DNA of 11,214 nucleotides from Candidatus Oleimmundimicrobium americanum. Lineage in GTDB: Bacteria > Actinomycetota > Aquicultoria > UBA3085 > Oleimmundimicrobiaceae. The notes beneath the pieces are model-generated. The model did no database searches and was not told the origin of the DNA. It worked only from the letters and a program-made list of their open reading frames with translations. Of this stretch, positions 7,211-11,214 are shown piece after piece. The stretch is taken from positions 1 to 11,214 of the forward strand of contig DFBH01000030.1 in assembly GCA_002366545.1 (NCBI GenBank). The letters run 5' to 3'. Numbering within the stretch: the first letter of the stretch is position 1; each line of letters opens with the position of its first letter. A program made the position numbers and the translations under genes.

Positions 7211-7375
7211 CACCAACCAATTGGGCTTGGAGCAAAGAACTTATGGAACATGACGGATGGGGGATGGAATAGAGCAGAGAGTATAGAAGAAATGAAAAAT
7301 GGAGAGTGTAGAAATAAAAACGATAATTAAAAAGTTTGACTACCGACTAATGGAGTTTGGAGCGGAGAGCATGTA
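7211..7375. repeat. Diverged direct repeats of the GGAGCGGAGAGC family
   Basis: TTGGAGCAAAGAAC (7227-7240) and TTGGAGCGGAGAGC (7357-7370) are related copies 130 bp apart, each preceded by a similar ACCAACCAAT/ACCGACTAAT-like stretch. GGAGCGGAGAGC is the inverted form of 139-150. AGAGCAGAGAG at 7271-7281 also occurs at 11009-11019 and, inverted, at 58-68 and 175-185. The stretch is purine-rich, non-coding DNA. Confidence 0.55.
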
Positions 7376-7400
7376 AAGTATAAAGTAGAGGCTGTTGAAT

Positions 7401-7480
7401 TTTATCATTGGGAACGATCGGGGAGAGCGTGGCAATCTCGGGCACGCTCGTTATTGTGAGGCTTTAGCCGAAGCAATCTC
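7401..7480. repeat. Two adjacent REP-like units
   Basis: The first unit runs from TCATTG through GGAACGAT to GAGCGTGGCAATCTC (7404-7439). The second, 7446-7480, contains ATTG-tga-GGCT-tt-AGCC-gaag-CAAT, a nested hairpin at 7453-7477. These resemble the common GTCATTGCGAG...GAAGCAATCTC interspersed repeats. GAGCGTGGCAATCT (7425-7438) is an exact inverted match to 11108-11121. Confidence 0.65.
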
Positions 7481-7535
7481 CTAGTTTTAAAAGTGTTTTT
7501 AAATTTAACTTTTGCATTTTGCAACTTGCACTTTC

Positions 7536-7620
7536 CAATGGAACGATAGCGACTGGGTGGGGACGTGGCAGTCTCAGGAGATTTGAGATCGCCGCGCTTC
7601 GTTTCACTCCGCTCGCGATG
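7536..7620. repeat. Third REP-like unit
   Basis: GGAACGAT followed by GTGGCAGTCTCAGG parallels GGAACGAT and GTGGCAATCTCGG of the unit at 7408-7441, in the same orientation. The distal half (7586-7620) is the characteristic GAGATCGCCGCGCTTCG...CTCCGCTCGCGATG end. An 82-codon minus-strand reading across this and the neighbouring unit is a by-product of the repeats. The 55 bases between the units (7481-7535) are AT-rich with no feature I recognise. Confidence 0.6.
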
Positions 7621-7692
7621 GGCATAATAGTCAAGAATGTGGCCTAAGAACATAACATATTACCAGTTAAAGCCAGGATTTGTTGAGGTAAT

Positions 7693-7710
7693 AGTTAAAA
7701 CGTTTTAACT
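7693..7710. repeat. 18-bp perfect palindrome
   Basis: AGTTAAAACGTTTTAACT is perfectly self-complementary with no spacer. That is the geometry of a dimeric regulator operator or a site for a recombination protein rather than an RNA hairpin. It lies about 560 bp upstream of the cheA promoter candidate, inside the candidate MITE-like element. No binding protein can be named. Confidence 0.6.
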
Positions 7711-7800
7711 TTCGATAGGGTAAGGACGGAGAAAATGGTAAAAAACGAGCCTGTATTGCGGAAGACATCAAGTAAAAAGAAACGGACATTATATAAGCGG

Positions 7801-7853
7801 TAGACACCACTACGAATGGGTTGAAAGGACATTATTGACAACACAGTGGTCTA
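7801..7853. other. Long-loop inverted repeat
   Basis: TAGACACCACT (7801-7811) pairs with AGTGGTCTA (7845-7853) through 9 bp with a two-base bulge, leaving a 33-nt loop. It lies within the candidate MITE-like element. It could be part of a folded transcript or incidental; no known RNA family is recognised. Confidence 0.3.
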
Positions 7854-7975
7854 TCACAAAAAAAGAGAAAGAATTACTTTAATTGATACTTTTTTCTTCG
7901 GCCAAGGTGATAAAAGAGGCCACATTTTTGGTCATTAAGCCCGCAATGACAAAACCAGTAAGTCATCCATATAGT

Positions 7976-8005
7976 AATCCAGCTAACCATCAATCCAGCT
8001 AACCA
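7976..8005. repeat. Two tandem copies of AATCCAGCTAACCA
   Basis: Exact 14-nt copies lie at 7976-7989 and 7992-8005, separated by TC (16-bp period). They abut the distal side of the cheW terminator hairpin. Role unknown. Confidence 0.8.
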
Positions 8006-8038
8006 AAAGGGCGCAAAGCTTTTAACCTTGCACCCTTT
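8005..8038 (-). terminator. Rho-independent-type terminator after cheW
   Basis: On the minus strand AAAGGGTGCAAGG (8038-8026) pairs with CTTTGCGCCCTTT (8018-8006), 13 bp including two G-U wobbles, with a 7-nt loop. The stem ends in a short TTTT. It lies 33 bp past the cheW stop codon and would separate the MCP-cheW transcript from the cheA operon. The U tract is short, so termination may be incomplete. Confidence 0.6.
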
Positions 8039-8071
8039 GTCTTAAGAATAAATGTTTTATTGGATTTTTAG

Positions 8072-8563
8072 TTATTTAACTTCGGTTGTTTCTTTTACTT
8101 GTTTAAGGTGGCCCTTCTCCATCTCAGAAAGTATCTTTTCCAAATCGAGAAGGATTATGAGCCTCTCGTCGACTTTTCCTATACCCCTCAGGTATTCGGA
8201 ATCGACGTTTTCAACCACGGGAGATGGCGGCTCTATTGCACTTGTTGGAAGACGCAAGACTTCAGTTACAGCATCAACTATCATCCCTACAGTATCATCT
8301 CCCACCTCAACCACCACAATCCGGGTGGATTTGGTCTCTTCGGTCTTTTCAAAACCAAATCTTTCCCTCAAATCTATAACCGGGATTACCTTTCCCCTTA
8401 AGTTTATAATTCCCTCCACAAACTCAGGGGCCTTGGGAACCTCCGTTATGGGTTGTATTCTGATTATCTCTTGAACGGTTGATATATCCACCCCGCAGAT
8501 TTCGTTGGCGACTTCAAATACGACCAGTTGCTCCTCTTGAACCTCTTTTTGTTCCTCGGCCAT
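8072..8563 (-). CDS. cheW: CheW, receptor-kinase coupling protein
   Basis: A 163-residue cytoplasmic adaptor that joins MCPs to the CheA P5 domain. The ATG at 8563 is used because AGGAGG (8569-8574) lies 5 nt upstream; a longer in-frame reading to 8626 would run into the MCP gene and lacks such a site. A short acidic/Gln-rich N-terminus precedes a single CheW domain. Family segments are LVVFEVANEICGVDISTVQEI (split at the Cys), VEGIINLRGKVIPVIDLRERFG (split at the Lys) and VDAVTEVLRLP. It starts 19 bp after the MCP stop, so the two are co-transcribed. GC content is near 50% in sampled stretches, like the MCP gene and above the cheA operon. Confidence 0.95.
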   Translation of the reverse strand: MAEEQKEVQEEQLVVFEVANEICGVDISTVQEIIRIQPITEVPKAPEFVEGIINLRGKVIPVIDLRERFGFEKTEETKSTRIVVVEVGDDTVGMIVDAVTEVLRLPTSAIEPPSPVVENVDSEYLRGIGKVDERLIILLDLEKILSEMEKGHLKQVKETTEVK

Positions 8564-8568
8564 GATTC

Positions 8569-8574
8569 CCTCCT
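8569..8574 (-). promoter_or_regulatory. Ribosome binding site deciding the cheW start
   Basis: AGGAGG on the minus strand within AAAGGAGGG, 5 nt upstream of the ATG at 8561-8563. It lies in the 19-bp gap after the MCP stop codon and supports the 163-residue product. Confidence 0.85.
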
Positions 8575-8582
8575 TTGTTTTT

Positions 8583-10799
8583 CTACAAAGTGAACTTCTT
8601 AACCATCTCATCGAGCTCCCCAGCAATCTTGGCCAACTCTTGAGCCGAATCCATTATCTCATTTACTGAGGCCGACTGCTCTTCGGAGGAGGCCGATACC
8701 TCTTCGGCCGAGGCTGCCGTCTCTTGAGATACGGAGGCTATTGAATCCACAGATTTTACCATCTTCTCGGTTGAAGCGGCCACTTCCTCGGTGGCCGCCG
8801 TGTTTTCTTCGGTAATTGAGGCTATTGAATCCACAGCTTTTACCACCTGCTCGGTTGAAGCGGCCATCTTTTCCGTTGAAAATGCTATGTCTCCTATTGT
8901 GTTCATCATCTCTTTTATGGCGCTTCCTGTATTTCCGGCCAGCCCCACCCCCTTCTCAACCTCAGAGGTTCCTTTTTCCATCGATTCCACAGCTTCTTCC
9001 ACGCCTACCTGAATACCCTTTATGAGACCGGCTATCTCTTTGGTGGCTGAACCGCTCCTTTCAGCAAGCTTTCTTACCTCGTCGGCCACAACCGCAAAAC
9101 CCTTTCCGTGTTCTCCGGCGCGGGCCGCCTCGATTGCCGCGTTTAAGGCAAGTAGGTTGGTTTGCTCGGCAATATCGTTTATAACGTTTACTATCTCACC
9201 AATTTGTTTAGATTGTTTCCCAAGCACCCCTATCTTGGTTGCCGTGCCTAAAACAACGTCCTTTATCCTGTCCATTCCCTCAATTGTCTCATCTGTTGCC
9301 TTGTTGCCCTTTTGGGCAAGATCGGTTGTCCCTTGAATTGTTTTCGCAACTTCCCCAATTATTTCAGATAGTTCGTTTATATTATTTGTCGTATCGGTAA
9401 CAGTTTTTGCCTGATCTTGTGCTCCTTGAGCAACTTGTTCAATAGCTGAGGAAATCTGATTTACCACCTCCGCCGCCTCGGAGGCACTCTTTGATTGTTC
9501 CCCCGCCCCCTGGGCTACTTGGCCTATGGCCGAGGCCACCTGCTCCGTCGCTTGAGACATCTGTCCGGAGGAGGCAGACAGCCCCTGGGCGGATTCGGTC
9601 ATCTTCTTGGACGCCTCTGCCGCCTTGTCCAGCATGTTCCTTTCCTGGGTGACATCTCTTATGATCTCCATGCCACCTATAGCTTCACCCTTATCGTCTA
9701 AAAAAGCATCGGCGCGACACAACACGAGAATTTCTTTTCCATCCTTGTTTCTTATAGCAACCTGCGCGCCTTCAAATGGTTCTTTGGTTCTCATGCACTC
9801 ATCGATAACACAATTACCGCAGGCATCGGCCTTAAAGACATCCCTGCACTTCATCTTCATGGCCTCTTCGACAGAGTAACCGGTAAGTTTTGCCGCCGCC
9901 TCGTTGAAGTAGGTGATGTTTCTTTCCGCATCCCGAGTGAAGATGGCATCGTAGATACGAGCTTTGGCTCTCTGAGCCTCTTTTCCCATCTTTTCAGCCT
10001 GTTTTGCTAAATTTCCCGTAATCAGGCCAAAACTATTAACCACATTTCCTATTTCATCTACCCTGTTCTTTCCAAGTTCTTCAACTTTCATCATCCTATC
10101 CTCGGAGATTCCTTCTGAAGCAATTGACTTCATATTACCGGCTAACTTGTTTAAAGGTTTGGAGATACCGCGATCAAGAACCAACACAATGCCGACAGCA
10201 AACGCTACCGCTATTAAGCCAATTATAATATCAGTAGTTTTTGCCGTACCCTCAGTCGAATCGACGATTTCCATTGCCTTCTCCATGTGACCTTTTGTTA
10301 TCTCATGCAGTTTTTCAATGGATTCAATAAGTTTTCCGCCTTCCGCATCCATCTCCTCCATTTTTTCACCGGCAAGTTTGGTATCCTCGTAAACCGCAAA
10401 TATCCCCTCGGCCTTTTCTTTCACGGAAGCTTTATTCTTCTTTATTTCCTCAACTAAAGCCAATTCTTCTGCAGTTTCCTCTCCTTCTACTTTTAAACGC
10501 TTTTCGATGGCCCCAATGCTGTCGTCAAGCTCCTTATCAAGTTCCTTAAATGCTTCAATCTCACCCACATCTTTGGTGATAATTACATCATTTGCGGGCA
10601 TCAAATACTCCCCACTCGTTACTTGAAGATCGCCTATTTCCTCCATCTCGTGAGCATGTTCCAAAATTACATCGGCGCCTTCGCCAACATTAGAAAGAGA
10701 CGTGAAAGAAACTATGACAACGGCGAGTAAAAACAATATTACAAGAGAAAAACCACCTACTAACTTACCTTTTACTGAAAGATTCCTAAAAAATTTCAA
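8583..10799 (-). CDS. Transmembrane MCP with HAMP and Cys-rich PAS domain
   Basis: A 738-residue receptor. TM1 (about 12-33), a helical periplasmic/extracellular region (about 34-188, probably a four-helix-bundle type sensor), TM2 (about 189-209), HAMP (about 210-263), PAS (about 280-388) and the MCP signalling hairpin (about 390-738). The hairpin tip is conserved (AEQTNLLALNAAIEAARAG, 544-562). The PAS domain carries C318, C327, C330 and C335 (C-x8-C-x2-C-x4-C) plus C361, suggesting metal, Fe-S, heme or redox sensing. Its only Cys residues are these five. The cytoplasmic coiled coil shows 28-residue (four-heptad) internal repeats. The C-terminus ends in KKFTL with no NWETF-type tether. The TTG start at 10799 is supported by GGAG at 10807-10810, 7 nt upstream. 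It is the first gene of the MCP-cheW unit. The ligand is unknown. Confidence 0.94.
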   Translation of the reverse strand: MKFFRNLSVKGKLVGGFSLVILFLLAVVIVSFTSLSNVGEGADVILEHAHEMEEIGDLQVTSGEYLMPANDVIITKDVGEIEAFKELDKELDDSIGAIEKRLKVEGEETAEELALVEEIKKNKASVKEKAEGIFAVYEDTKLAGEKMEEMDAEGGKLIESIEKLHEITKGHMEKAMEIVDSTEGTAKTTDIIIGLIAVAFAVGIVLVLDRGISKPLNKLAGNMKSIASEGISEDRMMKVEELGKNRVDEIGNVVNSFGLITGNLAKQAEKMGKEAQRAKARIYDAIFTRDAERNITYFNEAAAKLTGYSVEEAMKMKCRDVFKADACGNCVIDECMRTKEPFEGAQVAIRNKDGKEILVLCRADAFLDDKGEAIGGMEIIRDVTQERNMLDKAAEASKKMTESAQGLSASSGQMSQATEQVASAIGQVAQGAGEQSKSASEAAEVVNQISSAIEQVAQGAQDQAKTVTDTTNNINELSEIIGEVAKTIQGTTDLAQKGNKATDETIEGMDRIKDVVLGTATKIGVLGKQSKQIGEIVNVINDIAEQTNLLALNAAIEAARAGEHGKGFAVVADEVRKLAERSGSATKEIAGLIKGIQVGVEEAVESMEKGTSEVEKGVGLAGNTGSAIKEMMNTIGDIAFSTEKMAASTEQVVKAVDSIASITEENTAATEEVAASTEKMVKSVDSIASVSQETAASAEEVSASSEEQSASVNEIMDSAQELAKIAGELDEMVKKFTL

Positions 10800-10817
10800 T
10801 TTCTTTCTCCCCCTTTT

Positions 10818-10833
10818 CTAAATTAGAATTTAG
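10818..10833. other. Inverted repeat in the MCP leader
   Basis: CTAAATT-AG-AATTTAG, 7-bp arms with a 2-bp spacer, lies just upstream of the MCP ribosome binding site. It could be an operator half-site pair or affect leader structure. AT-rich DNA makes such repeats fairly likely by chance. Confidence 0.35.
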
Positions 10834-10904
10834 CGTGAGCACAAAATTTTTAAACTAAAAATTTTACATAACTTGCCCCTCAATATCTCCCCCCTTTTTT
10901 TAAC

Positions 10905-10923
10905 TAACCAAAAGCCTTGGTTA
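10905..10923 (-). other. Hairpin in the long MCP leader
   Basis: TAACCAA (10923-10917 on the minus strand) pairs with TTGGTTA (10911-10905) around a 5-nt loop. It falls in the roughly 155-nt leader predicted between the promoter candidate and the MCP start. There is no U tract, so it does not look like a terminator. Confidence 0.35.
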
Positions 10924-10961
10924 AAGTCTTAAGTCCAGGACTTTTTTCCTTCTTTAATAGA

Positions 10962-10988
10962 TAATCGACATCTTTTTTAAAAGCTTTA
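10962..10988 (-). promoter_or_regulatory. Candidate sigma-28-type promoter of the MCP-cheW unit
   Basis: On the minus strand TAAA (10985-10988), a 15-nt spacer, then GTCGATTA (10962-10969). The -35 element is perfect (it continues TAAAGCTT against TAAAGTTT), and the -10 element matches GCCGATAA at 6 of 8. The spacing equals that of the cheA candidate. The predicted start near 10955 leaves a leader of about 155 nt. Confidence 0.5.
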
Positions 10989-11008
10989 GTCTTTAAAGGA
11001 AAAAACTT

Positions 11009-11037
11009 AGAGCAGAGAGCTAAGAGCGCGGAGCGGA
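11009..11037. repeat. Inverted copy of the left-end GCTCTCCGCTCCGCGCTC repeat
   Basis: 11016-11037 is the exact reverse complement of 143-164 (22 nt). AGAGCAGAGAG at 11009-11019 is shared with 7271-7281. It belongs to the same short-word repeat family as the left end and the central island. Confidence 0.7.
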
Positions 11038-11045
11038 AAGAAAAA

Positions 11046-11071
11046 TTAGGGGTAAGGATTAATTCTTACCC
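11046..11071 (-). terminator. Possible terminator of an upstream gene outside the window
   Basis: On the minus strand GGGTAAGAA-TTAA-TCCTTACCC hairpin (11071-11050, about 9 bp with one wobble) followed after a few bases by TTTTT near 11041-11047. It could end a transcript entering from beyond 11214. The gap between stem and T-run weakens the call. Confidence 0.3.
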
Positions 11072-11073
11072 GT

Positions 11074-11122
11074 CACTGCCGACAGTCAGGCAGGGAAGTA
11101 TCTCTATAGATTGCCACGCTCC
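11074..11122. repeat. REP-like fragment, right end
   Basis: CTGCC (11076-11080) pairs with GGCAG (11089-11093) around GACAGTCA. This is followed by AGATTGCCACGCTCC (11108-11122), of which 14 bases are an exact inverted match to 7425-7438. It is non-coding. The stretch 11123-11186 shows nothing I recognise. Confidence 0.5.
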
Positions 11123-11186
11123 TTTCAGTTGCTCCTAAGTAACAAGCTCACCACTCTCCATACCAAAACCTTGTTTCTTTCTTAAA

Positions 11187-11214
11187 TCCCCCCAGTTAGA
11201 CTGGGGTGGGGTGC
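11187..11214. repeat. REP-like interspersed repeat, right-end copy
   Basis: 11192-11214 is identical to 6-28 in the same orientation. Here the stem is CCCCAGT-TAG-ACTGGGG, a perfect 7-bp hairpin with a TAG loop. The sequence stops inside the repeat, as expected if an assembly broke at a multi-copy element. Confidence 0.65.

Larger units (their letters stand above)
7620..7942. mobile_element. Candidate MITE-like element with terminal inverted repeats
   Basis: The left end 7620-7645 and the reverse complement of 7917-7942 match at 21 of 26 positions. The innermost 10 (AATGTGGCCT at 7636-7645 against AGGCCACATT at 7917-7926) and the outer GGGC are perfect. The 323-bp interior has no credible gene. 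It contains an 18-bp palindrome and a long-loop hairpin. It sits between a REP-like unit and the cheW terminator. No clear target-site duplication is visible, so it may be an old non-autonomous element, a decayed insertion sequence, or a chance inverted repeat. Confidence 0.4.

Noticed and set aside
7405..7653. 82-codon open frame on the minus strand in the central island
   Set aside because: It is composed almost entirely of REP-like repeat units and the edge of the MITE-like element, has no family resemblance, and lacks a convincing ribosome binding site. I read it as repeat DNA.
7695..7832. 45-codon minus-strand frame within the central island
   Set aside because: No ribosome binding site, no recognisable motif, and it ends inside the perfect palindrome. 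Such length is expected by chance.
7879..7935. Minus-strand 18-codon reading that resembles the start of a LysR-type regulator (SFITLAEEKSIN)
   Set aside because: It stops after 18 codons, the following frames do not continue a helix-turn-helix, and part of it is the inverted-repeat end. The resemblance is too short to support a pseudogene.
1..11214. Whole window as a circular element, suggested by the shared end sequence
   Set aside because: The end match is exact for only 23 nt and diverges at two of the next five bases. There are no replication, partition or integrase genes. Dispersed repeats explain it better.

Overview
The window is a bacterial chemotaxis locus. Every gene I can support lies on the minus strand, so transcription runs from high to low coordinates. 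The organism is an undetermined bacterium, probably a motile, low-to-moderate-GC, deep-branching or Gram-positive-like lineage. The reasons are the combination of CheC, CheD and CheX (typical of Firmicutes, Thermotogae and several uncultured phyla), a Bacillus-type CheY with the CSAMGQQ motif, strong GGAGG-type ribosome binding sites, and frequent TTG/GTG starts. The many degenerate interspersed repeats also recall genomes of uncultured subsurface or thermophilic bacteria. I cannot name a species.

Layout from right to left, in the direction of transcription. 10800-11214 is a non-coding repeat-rich end containing a sigma-28-like promoter. 8583-10799 encodes a transmembrane methyl-accepting chemotaxis protein (MCP) with a HAMP domain and an unusual cysteine-rich PAS domain. 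8072-8563 is cheW, followed by a hairpin terminator at 8006-8038. 7073-8005 is a non-coding island of about 0.9 kb. It holds REP-like repeats, a candidate 323-bp MITE-like element with imperfect 26-bp terminal inverted repeats, an 18-bp perfect palindrome, and a sigma-28-like promoter just upstream of cheA. 196-7066 is a tight operon: cheA, cheC, cheD, cheY, cheB, cheR, an HDOD-domain gene and cheX. Gaps within it are 11-40 bp, with a 4-bp GTGA overlap between cheC and cheD. 1-195 is again repeat DNA.

How the genes work together: the MCP, CheW and CheA form the sensory array. CheA phosphorylates CheY (motor output) and CheB (receptor methylesterase). CheR methylates receptors, CheD deamidates receptor glutamines and pairs with CheC, and CheC and CheX dephosphorylate CheY-P. 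The HDOD protein probably links the locus to another signalling output of unknown nature. No flagellar genes are present. Two promoter candidates with the same architecture (TAAR-N15-RYCGATWA) suggest both transcription units are co-regulated with late flagellar genes.

Most notable points: the matching sigma-28-like promoters; CheD with Ala in place of the catalytic-triad Thr; CheC with only one intact phosphatase motif; the Cys-cluster PAS domain in the MCP; the GC-rich MCP-cheW unit beside an AT-rich cheA operon; and repeat families that recur at both window ends and in the central island. I revised four starts (cheA, cheB, cheC, cheW) from ribosome-binding-site placement.
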